Origin: Streptomyces malaysiensis subsp. samsunensis
GTDB taxonomy: Bacteria; Actinomycetota; Actinomycetes; Streptomycetales; Streptomycetaceae
Length of the DNA: 64,000 bases
NCBI RefSeq assembly: GCF_024519315.1
Contig: NZ_JANIIC010000044.1
Location: 32,722 to 96,721, forward strand
Reading direction: 5' to 3'
Below the pieces are notes generated by a model. That model worked only from the letters and a program-made list of their open reading frames with translations. It ran no database searches and was not told the origin of the DNA. The translations under genes and the position numbers were made by a program. How positions within the stretch are numbered: position 1 is the first letter of the stretch; each line of letters begins with the position of its first letter. Shown one piece after another: positions 25,809-34,358 of this stretch.

Positions 25809-26663
25809 TCAGCCGCCCGTGCCCGGCACCGGGAAGGCCCCGGTCGCCCGGCGCACGATCTCTCCGTAGACCTCGGGATCGGTCGTGTACTCACCGAGCC
25901 GACACGCCTTACGGCTGCCGTGGTAGTCGCTGGAGCCGGTGGTGAGCAGACCGAGCTCGGCGGCGAGACCGCGCAGCCGCTTACGGGTGTCCTCGCCATG
26001 GTCCATGTGGTCGACCTCGATGCCGTCCAGGCCCGCCGCCGCCAGCTCGCCGATCGCGCTCTCCGGGACGCACTGGCCCCGCTTGACGGCCAGCGGATGG
26101 GCGAAGACCGCGACCCCGCCGGCGCCCTTGACCAGCCGGATCGCCTCGAAGGGGTCCAGCTCGTGCTTCTCCACATGCGCGCGGCCGCCGTCGGCCAGCC
26201 AGTCCGGGGTGAAGGCGTCCGAGACGCTCTCCACGACGCCCAGCTCGACCAGCGCGGTGGCGATATGCGGCCGCCCCACGGCGCCGTCCCCGGCGATCTC
26301 CGCCACCCGATCCCAGGTGATCGGCACATCCAGCTCACGCAGCTTGGCGACCATCGCCTGGGCCCGGGGCACCCGGTCGTCGCGCACCAGCTCGCGCTCG
26401 CGCGACAGCTCGGGCTCGACCGGGTCGAAGAGGTACGCCAGCATGTGCAGGCTGACCCCGTTCAGACGGCAGGACAGCTCGGCGCCGGTGACCAGCGTCA
26501 GCCCGGCGGGCAGCGCCCGGGTCGCCTCCTCGTAGCCGCCTACGATGTCGTGGTCGGTGAGCGCGATGACGTCCAGACCCTCGGCGACGGCGTTGCGCAC
26601 CAGCTCGGCGGGGGTGTCCGTACCGTCCGACGCAGTGGAGTGGGTGTGCAGATCGATGCGCAC
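25809..26663 (-). CDS. PHP domain phosphoesterase
   Basis: A 284-residue PHP-domain protein. Metal ligands are visible in IDLHTHSTASDGT (HxH), ALTDHDIVGG (DHD), a central GVAVFAHPLAV and SDYHGS near the end. The family comprises trinuclear-metal phosphoesterases such as the 3',5'-nucleotide bisphosphatase and RNase AM type; this length and order fits that subgroup. GTG 26663 is used; TTGGAG precedes it. It could recycle adenosine bisphosphates or trim RNA 5' ends, but the substrate is not readable here. Confidence 0.87.
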   Translation of the reverse strand: MRIDLHTHSTASDGTDTPAELVRNAVAEGLDVIALTDHDIVGGYEEATRALPAGLTLVTGAELSCRLNGVSLHMLAYLFDPVEPELSRERELVRDDRVPRAQAMVAKLRELDVPITWDRVAEIAGDGAVGRPHIATALVELGVVESVSDAFTPDWLADGGRAHVEKHELDPFEAIRLVKGAGGVAVFAHPLAVKRGQCVPESAIGELAAAGLDGIEVDHMDHGEDTRKRLRGLAAELGLLTTGSSDYHGSRKACRLGEYTTDPEVYGEIVRRATGAFPVPGTGG

Positions 26664-26843
26664 GGCACGGACTCCAAGCTGCGTTCGGGATGGACCTAGG
26701 TGATGCCCCAGCATAACCACGCCCGGACAGGCCGGTGTCAGCGCCCCCGGGCCCGCGCATCAGCCACCGGCAGCGGCGGAACTCCCAGTGCCAGAACACC
26801 GGCGGCTGAGCTCCAACGGTGAAACGCCGACGGCGAAAAGGGC

Positions 26844-27485
26844 TCAGGGCGTGAGCAGCCTCGGTGAGAGCGCCCCGCAGGGCACCAGGTCGACCTCGGC
26901 GCCCGCGTCCCGCAGATCGGTGAGCACCATCTCGTCGTACATCAGCAGCCCGGTCTGCTCGGGCCAGACGACCGCCCACAGCCACAGCCCGCACGCCTCG
27001 CCCGCGAAGACCGCGCGGTCGTCCGGGGTGCCCTCGACATGCCACAGCGGGGTGGGCCGCCCGGCGGCCAACACCTTGACGTGCGGCGGCTTGTCCACCC
27101 GCATCCCCGGCCCCGGGTCGGGCCCCGGGATGCCCGCGAAGCGCGCGCCGAGCCCGACGCCCAGCTCCTCGGCGATCAGCAGCAGCTCCCCCACGCCGCC
27201 CAGCGGCCCCGGGCCGGAACAGGCAACGGCGGTGGCGCGGCCGCCGCTGCGGTCGTCCCCGGCGCAGGCCACCCCCGTGAACAGCCAGCCCACGGGCAGC
27301 GGCCACGGCATCCATACGGGCACCCGGGCGCGGTTGGTGACCACCACGAGTGCTTCGACGCTCGGCGGAACGACCGGCTGGAGGGGGTGCACCGTGCCAT
27401 GCACTCCGCACTGCCAGGAGTCGGCGAAGAGACCGGGCGCTCGCACCCGGCCACCGCACTTCGGGCAACTGGGTTCGCCCCTCAT
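26844..27485 (-). CDS. DUF6758 family protein with N-terminal zinc ribbon
   Basis: A 213-residue protein starting MRGEPSCPKCGGRVRAPG, whose CPKC pair and a later QCGVHG form a small zinc ribbon. The rest is a beta-rich domain with SVEALVVVTNRARVPVWMPW, a Pro/Gly-rich middle and WLWAVVWPEQTGLLMYDEM. The architecture fits DUF6758, found mainly in actinobacteria, with no assigned function. It lies in the same direction as the SUFU and PHP genes, with gaps of 130-180 bases. Confidence 0.7.
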   Translation of the reverse strand: MRGEPSCPKCGGRVRAPGLFADSWQCGVHGTVHPLQPVVPPSVEALVVVTNRARVPVWMPWPLPVGWLFTGVACAGDDRSGGRATAVACSGPGPLGGVGELLLIAEELGVGLGARFAGIPGPDPGPGMRVDKPPHVKVLAAGRPTPLWHVEGTPDDRAVFAGEACGLWLWAVVWPEQTGLLMYDEMVLTDLRDAGAEVDLVPCGALSPRLLTP

Positions 27486-27619
27486 AGGGCCCCACGGTCC
27501 TCCCCGGTCGTCGTCGCGTCAAGGACGATCACCCGTCCGGAGGTCACTTCCCGCAAGAGTTCCCCACCGGTGCCCGGCTCTTGCGGGCCCGGCGGGTCCT
27601 CCCCGCGGACATACGGGTC

Positions 27620-28225
27620 TCAGCCCGTCAGCGGCACCCCGGAGCGCACCGGGTCGCGCAGATCCGTACCGTGCCGCAGCCAGCGGTCCTGGAGGGCGCC
27701 GGCGCCGTGCACCCGCTTCCACGCCGCCTCGTTCGCGGTCATCGGCAGCAGCGGCAGGAAGCGCACCGGCTCCATGGGCTCGAGCAGCTCCAAGTCCTCG
27801 ACCAGGCCGCCCGGTTCGGCGACCAGGACGGTGGTGTAGGGCGCCCCGGGCCACAGCGGCCCGCCGAGGTCCAGCGACGCGCCGGGGGTCACCACGACCC
27901 CCTCGACCTGGGGCGAGGCGGCCAGTACGGCGAGCGGCCGGAGCACCTCGTCGAGGACGGAGAGGTCGGGGCCGCGGCCGCCGGCCCGTACGGTCAGCAC
28001 CAGCTCGGCGCGCGGCCCGTGCAGGGGGTCGGCGACGGCGGCGGTCGGGCTGGTCATCGGATGGGCCGACATGCCGAGGGTGGCGTAGCGGATCACATCG
28101 CTGTCGTCCCGGAATCGCAGCACCTCGATGCGGTCCGTACCGACGAAGGTGACGGCGGCGCGGGCGTCCGGCTCGCCCAGCACGGTGATCAACCGGGCCT
28201 CGACCAGCTGAAGAACGTCTGACAT
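27620..28225 (-). CDS. Suppressor-of-fused (SUFU) domain protein
   Basis: A 201-residue protein with the layout of bacterial SUFU-domain proteins: FRDDSDVIRYATLGMSAHPM early, ELVLTVRAGG in the middle and the family-like FLPLLPMTANEAAWKRVHGA near the C-terminus. Bacterial SUFU proteins often occur with toxin or immunity genes, but here the protein stands in a housekeeping neighbourhood. ATG 28225 is supported by a TATGCT box six bases upstream, so the mRNA is probably leaderless. Function is unknown. Confidence 0.75.
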   Translation of the reverse strand: MSDVLQLVEARLITVLGEPDARAAVTFVGTDRIEVLRFRDDSDVIRYATLGMSAHPMTSPTAAVADPLHGPRAELVLTVRAGGRGPDLSVLDEVLRPLAVLAASPQVEGVVVTPGASLDLGGPLWPGAPYTTVLVAEPGGLVEDLELLEPMEPVRFLPLLPMTANEAAWKRVHGAGALQDRWLRHGTDLRDPVRSGVPLTG

Positions 28226-28674
28226 GCGGTGAGCATAGATCGCGTATCGAACAGGCAAAGCGGGGACGTAACGGTTCTGCCGACTGATAGCCTTAACCCT
28301 TGCCCAGGGAGTTACACGTCGTCCCTCACGGGGGACCGGCCGGAGGAGGTGGGGCTGCGGTGGATCCTAGTCGACCGTGCAGTACCGACAGTTCTCCCGT
28401 CGTTTCCCCTTGGTATGCGACCGCATGATCTGAAGCCTTCCGTACCCCGCCCACCGGCGGTGAAACACGCGAAGCCAACTCGCATCCAGGGCATCTGACG
28501 GTAGAGCGCCTTCGTACCGCTTTGTTCAAGTTCCATGAACTGCCGTCAGTGCCATCGCACGGAGCGCCGCCCGCTTTGCGGACGTACGGGCATCGGATGT
28601 CGTACGTCCACCTTCCGGGCGCAGCGCTGCGCCGCGCGCCCGCCGCTGACGGCCGGCCCGTGAAGGAGCCCGTC
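28226..28674. promoter_or_regulatory. Long intergenic region with corA leader
   Basis: 449 bases between divergent SUFU and corA genes. A TAGCCT box at 28288-28293 could start the corA transcript and would leave about 375 bases of leader. A hairpin with a 9-bp stem (GGACGTACG paired with CGTACGTCC, near 28577-28606) lies near its end. I looked for the M-box magnesium riboswitch consensus and did not find it. No gene is seen. Confidence 0.4.
28232..28237 (-). promoter_or_regulatory. -10 box TATGCT, likely leaderless start
   Basis: TATGCT on the minus strand is six bases before the SUFU gene's ATG, with no ribosome binding site between. Confidence 0.5.
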
Positions 28675-29775
28675 ATGTCGATGATCCGTGACCTGCGCGC
28701 AGCCGTCCGCCCCGCCCTGCGCCGTTCCCGTACCGCCAGCGACTACGACGCCACGCGTGACCCGTCGGTCACCAGCGCCGTGGTCGACTGCGCGGTCTAC
28801 CGGGACGGCAAGCGGGTCAGTGACCATGTGAGCCCGGCGAAGGCCATGGAGCGGGTCCGCCAGGAGGGCGGGTTCGCCTGGATCGGGCTGCACGAGCCCA
28901 CCGAGCGCGAGTTCGCGGGGATCGCCCAGGAGTTCGGGCTGCACCCGCTGGCCGTCGAGGACGCCGTGCAGGCCCATCAGCGACCCAAGCTGGAGCGGTA
29001 CGACGAGACCCTCTTCACCGTCTTCAAGACCATCCACTACGTGGAGCACGCCGAACTCACCTCGACCAGCGAGGTGGTGGAGACCGGTGAGGTGATGTGC
29101 TTCACCGGCCGGAACTTCATCGTGACCGTGCGGCACGGCGGCCAGGGCTCGCTGCGCGCCCTGCGCCACCGGCTCCAGCAGGACCCGGAGCTGCTCACCA
29201 AGGGCCCCTCGGCGGTGCTGCACGCCATCGCCGACCAGGTCGTGGACGGCTATCTGGCGGTCGCCGACGCGGTCCAGGACGACATCGACGAGGTCGAGAT
29301 CGACGTCTTCTCGGCCGCGACCTCCCGGCGGGGCGGCGACGCGGGCCGGATCTACCAGCTCAAGCGCGAGGTCCTGGAGTTCAAGCGGGCCGTCTCACCG
29401 CTGCTGCGGCCGATGCAGCTGCTGAGCGAGCGTCCGATGCGGCTGGTGGACCCGGACATCCAGAAGTACTTCCGGGATGTCGCGGACCATCTGGCGCGGG
29501 TCAACGAGCAGGTGCTGGCCTTCGACGACCTGCTGAACTCGATCCTCCAGGCCAATCTGGCGCAGGCGACGGTCGCGCAGAACGAGGACATGCGGAAGAT
29601 CACGTCCTGGGCGGCGATCTTCGCCGTGCCCACGATGATCGCGGGGATCTACGGCATGAACTTCGACTACATGCCCGAGCTGCGCTGGAAGTTCGGCTAC
29701 CCGACCGTGCTCGTCGTCACCGTGGGCATCTGCTTCGCGATCCATCGCGGCTTCAAGCGCAACGGCTGGCTGTAA
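28675..29775 (+). CDS. corA: Magnesium/cobalt transporter CorA
   Basis: A 366-residue CorA-family channel. The large cytoplasmic N-terminal domain includes FAWIGLHEPTEREFAGIAQE and AVEDAVQAHQRPKLERYDET. Two C-terminal helices follow, with the invariant GMN selectivity motif in YGMNFDYMPEL and a basic end FKRNGWL. It forms a pentamer in the membrane for Mg2+ uptake. ATG 28675 follows GAAGGAG. Three kilobases downstream lie an MgtE_N/CBS protein and a DUF1003 protein, as in mycobacteria, suggesting a conserved metal-homeostasis neighbourhood. Confidence 0.93.
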   Translation: MSMIRDLRAAVRPALRRSRTASDYDATRDPSVTSAVVDCAVYRDGKRVSDHVSPAKAMERVRQEGGFAWIGLHEPTEREFAGIAQEFGLHPLAVEDAVQAHQRPKLERYDETLFTVFKTIHYVEHAELTSTSEVVETGEVMCFTGRNFIVTVRHGGQGSLRALRHRLQQDPELLTKGPSAVLHAIADQVVDGYLAVADAVQDDIDEVEIDVFSAATSRRGGDAGRIYQLKREVLEFKRAVSPLLRPMQLLSERPMRLVDPDIQKYFRDVADHLARVNEQVLAFDDLLNSILQANLAQATVAQNEDMRKITSWAAIFAVPTMIAGIYGMNFDYMPELRWKFGYPTVLVVTVGICFAIHRGFKRNGWL

Positions 29776-29826
29776 GACCGCCCCCGCGGACGGACGGGCC
29801 CCTTACCGGGCGCGCGAAAGGGCCTC

Positions 29827-30840
29827 TCACCGGCCGGGTTCGCCCGAGGGCGAGGGGTTCTTCCCGTCCACCATGATGACCAGCGCGAGCCCGCCGAGGA
29901 TCACCGCGAGCGCCGGATAGGCGGCCACGGGCGGCATCTGGCCCAGCCACAGGGCCGCGATCAGGGCCGCCCCCGGCGTCTCCAGCAGGATCGCGGTCGA
30001 GGTGACGGAGGGGCCGAGGCCCTTGACCACCCGGTTGATGAGGGTGTGCCCCAGCAGTTGCGCGGTGACCGTCAGCACGGCCAGCCGCAGCCAGGTGGTG
30101 CCGCCGTAGCCGCCGAGCTGCGCGCCCGCCACCAGGCAGGTCAGCAGCAGGAGCACGCTGGTGGTGGCGTAGCAGACGTAGGCGTACGCGGTGGTGCTCA
30201 CCGAACGGCGCACCTCCGCGCCGAGCAGGACGTAACCGGCCGCCGCCACCCCGCCCAGCAGCGCGAGGGCGTCGCCCAGCAGGGCGCGCGGCGACGCGGA
30301 CAGATCGACCCCGGTGAGGATCACCACACCGAGGATCGCAAGCCCCATGCCCAGCCAGGCGAGCGTGGGCGGGCGGTGGCCGCGCAGCCGCAGCAGCAGC
30401 GCCGTCCAGATGGGGGTCGTGGTCACCAGCGCGGTCGAGGAGGCGACGGAGGTCATGTGCAGGCTCGGCAGCCAGGCCCCGAAGTGCACCGCGAGCAGCG
30501 CGCCCGCCCCGGCCGACAGCAGCGCCGTCCGGCGGCCCATCCCGCGCAGCTCGCCCCGGTGGCGCCACAGCGCGAGCGGGGTGAGCGCGCCCACCGCCAT
30601 GGCGTTGCGCCAGAAGGCGATGGCGAGCGCGGGCGCCGCCGTCGCGGCGGCCAGCGGCGCGGAGAGCGAGACACCCGCGATGGCGACCGTAAGGAGCGCG
30701 ATGTCCGCGGGGACACCACCGTGGAGACGGCCACCGTCACCGGGTACGTCGGGGGTGGCGTTGCGGGCTGGGGTGCGGGCGGCACGGGCGGTGGGCACGC
30801 CGCCAGGGTAAGGCGCATGACCATGCGACGGAACTGACAT
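29827..30840 (-). CDS. EamA/DMT family transporter
   Basis: A 337-residue protein with ten hydrophobic helices in two EamA half-repeats: the first includes APALAIAFWRNAMAVGAL and STALVTTTPIWTALL, the second GGVAAAGYVLLGAEVR and PSVTSTAILLETPGAALIA. It is a drug/metabolite exporter of unknown substrate. The start is uncertain: ATG 30840 lacks a ribosome binding site, and GTG 30798 (14 codons further in) is possible. It is convergent with corA. Confidence 0.86.
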   Translation of the reverse strand: MSVPSHGHAPYPGGVPTARAARTPARNATPDVPGDGGRLHGGVPADIALLTVAIAGVSLSAPLAAATAAPALAIAFWRNAMAVGALTPLALWRHRGELRGMGRRTALLSAGAGALLAVHFGAWLPSLHMTSVASSTALVTTTPIWTALLLRLRGHRPPTLAWLGMGLAILGVVILTGVDLSASPRALLGDALALLGGVAAAGYVLLGAEVRRSVSTTAYAYVCYATTSVLLLLTCLVAGAQLGGYGGTTWLRLAVLTVTAQLLGHTLINRVVKGLGPSVTSTAILLETPGAALIAALWLGQMPPVAAYPALAVILGGLALVIMVDGKNPSPSGEPGR

Positions 30841-30870
30841 TTCACGGGCTGGGACGGTGTGTGACTGGCC

Positions 30871-30876
30871 TAGGCT
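30871..30876 (+). promoter_or_regulatory. -10 box TAGGCT, likely leaderless start
   Basis: TAGGCT is followed by six bases and the ATG at 30883; no ribosome binding site intervenes. Confidence 0.5.
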
Positions 30877-30882
30877 GTCGGC

Positions 30883-31428
30883 ATGACGCAGACGCCGATG
30901 GACCGTGCCCTTGTCGAGGAGGCGGCCAAGAAGTCCGCCCTCATCTGGGTCCAGGGCACCGAAGGCGCCACGCGCGCCCTGTGGCACATCTGGCACGAGG
31001 GCGCGGTCTGTCTCGTCGGGGACGGGCCCGGGGAGCAGCCCCTCCAGGGCCTCGGGCTGGCCGACGGCGGAAGCGCCACGGTGACCGTGCGCAGCAAGGA
31101 CAAGGGCGGGCGGCTGGTCAGCTGGCCCGCGCGGGTGGTCGAGCTGGCCCCGGGCGGCGAGGCGTGGACCGCGGCGGTCGACGAGCTCAAGGGCAAGCGG
31201 CTGAACGCGGCGGACGCCGACCGCATCCCGGAGCGCTGGGCGCGCGAATGCCGGGTGCTGCGGCTGGAGCCCACGGCCGGGGCGCTCGCCGAGCAGCCCA
31301 CCGGCTCCCTGGCGGCGGCCCCGCCGCCGTCCCCGGCGATCACGCGCCGCCCGATCCCGGCGGCGCTCCCCAAGCTCCTCGTCCGCCGCAAGAAGCGCGC
31401 CCGTGGCGCCCGTAAGGACGCGTCCTGA
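30883..31428 (+). CDS. Conserved hypothetical protein
   Basis: A 181-residue protein of no family I recognise. The first 120 residues look like a small beta-barrel domain (KSALIWVQGTEGATRALWHI, ARVVELAPGGEAWTAAVDEL), vaguely like flavin-binding split barrels, but no cofactor motif is certain. The last 50 residues are Pro/Ala-rich and then strongly basic (RRKKRARGARKDAS). Transcription is probably leaderless. Its final codons form the first unit of a 31-base tandem repeat that continues beyond the stop. Confidence 0.7.
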   Translation: MTQTPMDRALVEEAAKKSALIWVQGTEGATRALWHIWHEGAVCLVGDGPGEQPLQGLGLADGGSATVTVRSKDKGGRLVSWPARVVELAPGGEAWTAAVDELKGKRLNAADADRIPERWARECRVLRLEPTAGALAEQPTGSLAAAPPPSPAITRRPIPAALPKLLVRRKKRARGARKDAS

Positions 31429-31534
31429 CCATCTGAACGTTCGTAAGGACGCGTCCTGGCTGTCCGAACGCCCGTAGGGAGCGCCTCAGAGCTGCCCGAT
31501 GCCCGTAAGGACGCGCCTCAGCTGTCCGGGCGCG
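31411..31534. repeat. 31-bp tandem repeat, four units
   Basis: CGTAAGGA or CGTAGGGA recurs at 31411, 31442, 31473 and 31504, exactly 31 bases apart, each followed by a GACGCGTCCTG or GCGCCTCAG type sequence. The first unit overlaps the last six codons and stop of the preceding gene; a degenerate fifth unit (GGAGGACGCGCC) follows at about 31540. Confidence 0.8.
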
Positions 31535-31579
31535 CCCCCGGAGGACGCGCCCTTCGGCCCCTTACGGACGCCCTCGCGG

Positions 31580-32326
31580 CTACGGCGTCTCCGGAATCTG
31601 CTGCCCGTAGTCGAGCACATGACCCTTCTCCGGGGCGGTGATCTTGAAGCTGTCGTTCCAGTGCGCGAGCCGGATCACCCCCGCGCCGCCCGCCCGCTGG
31701 AGCCGCAGCGGATACGGCCGGCCCTCCAGGGAGACATCGAGCGCGCCGCCGTCCCCGGACGTGCCGACGCTGATGCGGATCGTCCGTACGCCGTCCACCT
31801 GGCCGTGGTCCCCCGTGGCGATCTTGCCGTGCAGGCCGAGCAACCCGTCGAGCAGCAGCTTCATATCGGTGAAACCGCTGAGCCGCTGGTAGGAGGGGTC
31901 ACCGGAGGGGACCTTCACATACTTGTTGTCCAGCTTGCCGGCCGCGTGCTCCGCACCACCGCCTCCGCCGCTCTCGCCGTCGTGCGACCAGAAGCCCGCG
32001 TCGGCCTTCAGGTAGAGCTCCTTGTCGACCCGCAACAGCTCGAAGCTGGAGCCCTTGGTGGAGACCTGGCCCGTGCCGCCGTCGGCGTTGAGCCGCATGT
32101 CCAGCTTGTAGGTGGCTCCCTTGGTGACGAGAGTGCCGGAGAGCCGCACCGAATTCGCGCTGACGGCCGCCTGACGGGCTCTGCTCTCGATCTTCGTGGC
32201 GGGGAGCTTTCCCACGCCGTTCGTCCCCGCGTCGGGGTCTTTCTCCCCGCCTCCGCCACACGCGGCGAGCGTGGCGGCCAACCCCGCGCACATCGCCGCA
32301 ACGACCGCCCTGTTCCAGGTGCGCAC
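31580..32326 (-). CDS. LppX/LprAFG-like lipoprotein
   Basis: A 248-residue secreted lipoprotein. The signal peptide VRTWNRAVVAAMCAGL ends in lipobox TLAAC with Cys23. The mature part matches the hydrophobic-pocket lipoprotein family of mycobacterial LprA/LprG/LppX: SVRLSGTLVTKGATYKLDMR, STKGSSFELLRVDKELYLKA, then a dimer-like beta half with RLQRAGGAGVIRLAHWNDSF. These proteins carry lipids across the cell envelope. GTG 32326 follows AGGAGG. It is divergent from the MgtE_N gene. Confidence 0.8.
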   Translation of the reverse strand: MRTWNRAVVAAMCAGLAATLAACGGGGEKDPDAGTNGVGKLPATKIESRARQAAVSANSVRLSGTLVTKGATYKLDMRLNADGGTGQVSTKGSSFELLRVDKELYLKADAGFWSHDGESGGGGGAEHAAGKLDNKYVKVPSGDPSYQRLSGFTDMKLLLDGLLGLHGKIATGDHGQVDGVRTIRISVGTSGDGGALDVSLEGRPYPLRLQRAGGAGVIRLAHWNDSFKITAPEKGHVLDYGQQIPETP

Positions 32327-32513
32327 GTCCGCTCTGCCTCCTGATGCCGGTGCAGTAGGGCAGCGTACCGGTGCCGCCCCGCCGTGTCCGCAGGGTGCCG
32401 TACCGCCCTCGCCCGGCGGCAGGGCAGGTGCGGGCACGTTAGCCTGAACCCGGTGAAGAGCGGATCATTACCTTGAATGCCCACAAAACCCCACATACGA
32501 GGGGAGGCAGGGC

Positions 32514-33797
32514 ATGCCGGCAGGCAACCCCCGGGTCTTCGTCTCGCATCTCGCGGGCGTCGCCGTCTTCGACCCGAACGGCGACCAAGTGGGGCGGGTG
32601 CGCGATGTCGTGGCGATGCTGCGGCTGGCCGGCCGCCCGCCGCGGCTGCTCGGCCTGGTGGTCGAGGTGATCGGCCGCCGCCGGATCTTCCTCCCCATGA
32701 CCCGCGTGACCGGTGTGGAGTCCGGACAGGTCATCACCACCGGTGTGCTCAACATGCGCCGCTTCGAACAGCGCCCCACCGAGACCCTGGTCCTCGGCGA
32801 ACTCCTGGACCGCACGGTGCGGCTGGTCGAGACCGGCGAGCCGGTGACGGTCCTGGACGTGGCGATGACCCAGCTGCCCCAGCGCCGGGAGTGGGAGATC
32901 GACAAGGTCTTCGTACGCCGCGGCAGGCCCCGCGCACTGCGCCGCCGCGGCGAGGCGCTGACCGTGGACTGGTCGGCGGTCACCGGCTTCTCGCTGGAGG
33001 AGCAGGGGCAGGGCGCGGAGAACCTGCTGGCCACCTTCGAGCAGCTGCGCCCCGCCGACCTGGCCAATGTGCTGCACCATCTGTCCTCCAAGCGCCGGGG
33101 CGAGGTGGCGGCGGCCCTGGACGACGAGCGGCTCGCGGACGTCCTGGAGGAGCTGCCCGACGACGACCAGGTGGAGATTCTCGGCAAGCTCAAGGAGGAG
33201 CGCGCGGCGGACGTCCTGGAGGCCATGGACCCCGATGACGCGGCGGATCTGCTCTCCGAGCTCCCCGAGCCCGACAAGGAGCGGCTGCTGGCCCTGATGC
33301 GCCCGCGCGACGCGGCGGACATGCGGCGGCTGATGTCGTACGAGGAGGGGTCGGCGGGCGGTCTGATGACGACCGAGCCGATCGTGCTGCGCCCGGACGC
33401 CACCGTCGCGGACGCGCTCGCCCGGGTGCGCGACCAGGACCTGACCCCCGCGCTCGCCGCCCAGGTCTATGTGTGCCGCCCGCCCGACCAGACGCCCACC
33501 GGCCGCTATCTGGGCACCATCCACTTCCAACGGCTGCTGCGCGACGCGCCGTTCACCCTGGTCGGCGCGTCCGTGGACGCCGATCTGCCGACGCTGCCGC
33601 CGGATACCCCGCTGCCCGTCGTCGCCGGCCATCTGGCCACCTACAACCTGCTCGCGGCGCCCGTCGTGGACGAGACCGGCTCCCTGCTCGGCGCGGTGAC
33701 GGTCGACGACGTCCTGGACCACATGCTGCCGTCCGACTGGCGGGAGCGCGAGCTGCACGCCGGGATGGCCCTGCCGGAGGCCGCGGATGGACGGTGA
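32514..33797 (+). CDS. PRC-barrel / MgtE_N / CBS-domain protein lacking a transport domain
   Basis: A 427-residue soluble protein. Residues 5-150 hold a PRC-barrel-like part (VAVFDPNGDQVGRVRDVVAM). Residues about 180-280 are an MgtE N domain of helical repeats (LRPADLANVLHHLSSKRRGE, EDDQ-type acidic blocks, SYEEGSAGGLMTTEPI). Two CBS domains follow, with LLGAVTVDDVLDHMLPSDWR at the end. The membrane channel of MgtE is absent, so this is a magnesium- or nucleotide-sensing module. ATG 32514 follows GGGGAGG. The stop overlaps the next gene, which encodes a DUF1003 membrane protein, by 11 bases; the two probably work together. Confidence 0.87.
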   Translation: MPAGNPRVFVSHLAGVAVFDPNGDQVGRVRDVVAMLRLAGRPPRLLGLVVEVIGRRRIFLPMTRVTGVESGQVITTGVLNMRRFEQRPTETLVLGELLDRTVRLVETGEPVTVLDVAMTQLPQRREWEIDKVFVRRGRPRALRRRGEALTVDWSAVTGFSLEEQGQGAENLLATFEQLRPADLANVLHHLSSKRRGEVAAALDDERLADVLEELPDDDQVEILGKLKEERAADVLEAMDPDDAADLLSELPEPDKERLLALMRPRDAADMRRLMSYEEGSAGGLMTTEPIVLRPDATVADALARVRDQDLTPALAAQVYVCRPPDQTPTGRYLGTIHFQRLLRDAPFTLVGASVDADLPTLPPDTPLPVVAGHLATYNLLAAPVVDETGSLLGAVTVDDVLDHMLPSDWRERELHAGMALPEAADGR

Positions 33798-34317
33798 GCG
33801 CGGCCGTCTGGACCGGCCCAAGGAGCGGCGCCGCAGCCCGCTGCCGCGCTGGGACCCCGAGGCGTTCGGCAAGGCGTCGGAGCGGATCGCGCGGTTCCTG
33901 GGCACCGGCCGGTTCATCGCCTGGATGACGGTCTTCGTCGCCGTATGGCTGATCTGGAACACCCTGGCGCCGGCGCGGCTGCGGTTCGACCCCTTCCCGT
34001 TCATCTTCCTGACGCTGATGCTCTCGCTCCAGGCGTCCTACTCCGCCCCGCTGATCCTGCTGGCCCAGTACCGGCAGGCCGACCGCGACCGCGTCAACCT
34101 CGAACAGGACCGCAAGCAGAACGAACGGTCCATCGCCGACACCGAATTCCTCACCCGGGAGATCGCGGCGCTGCGGACGGGCCTGGGCGAGGTCGCTACC
34201 CGCGACTGGCTCCGCGACCAGCTGGCGGACCTGCGCCGGGAGCCGGACGGCGGGCGGCCCGCCGCGCGGCCGATCGGCCACGGCGAACCCCGGCCGGGTG
34301 AGGAACGCGACCGCTGA
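33787..34317 (+). CDS. DUF1003 family membrane protein
   Basis: A 176-residue protein with a basic cytoplasmic start, a helix at about residues 41-58 (GRFIAWMTVFVAVWLIWNTL), the DUF1003 signature RFDPFPFIFLTLMLSLQASY and the typical end NRQ-like QYRQADRDRVNLEQD leading to a long charged helix. Function is unknown. It overlaps the preceding MgtE_N/CBS gene by 11 bases and precedes the mrp gene. The same trio (Rv1232c, Rv1231c, Rv1229c, from memory) occurs in mycobacteria. Confidence 0.87.
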   Translation: MDGERGRLDRPKERRRSPLPRWDPEAFGKASERIARFLGTGRFIAWMTVFVAVWLIWNTLAPARLRFDPFPFIFLTLMLSLQASYSAPLILLAQYRQADRDRVNLEQDRKQNERSIADTEFLTREIAALRTGLGEVATRDWLRDQLADLRREPDGGRPAARPIGHGEPRPGEERDR

Positions 34318-34346
34318 CGGCCGTCCGCACCCCACCCACGGCGCCG

Positions 34347-34352
34347 TACCAT
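34347..34352 (+). promoter_or_regulatory. -10 box TACCAT, likely leaderless start
   Basis: TACCAT is followed by six bases and the ATG of the Mrp-type ATPase gene. Confidence 0.5.
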
Positions 34353-34358
34353 CTTCGT

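Noticed and set aside
28226..28674. M-box magnesium riboswitch before corA
   Set aside because: The conserved core sequence and helices of the M-box were not found.
31411..31534. Extension of the hypothetical gene through the 31-bp repeats
   Set aside because: A TGA stop follows the first unit and the 31-base period shifts frame in each unit.
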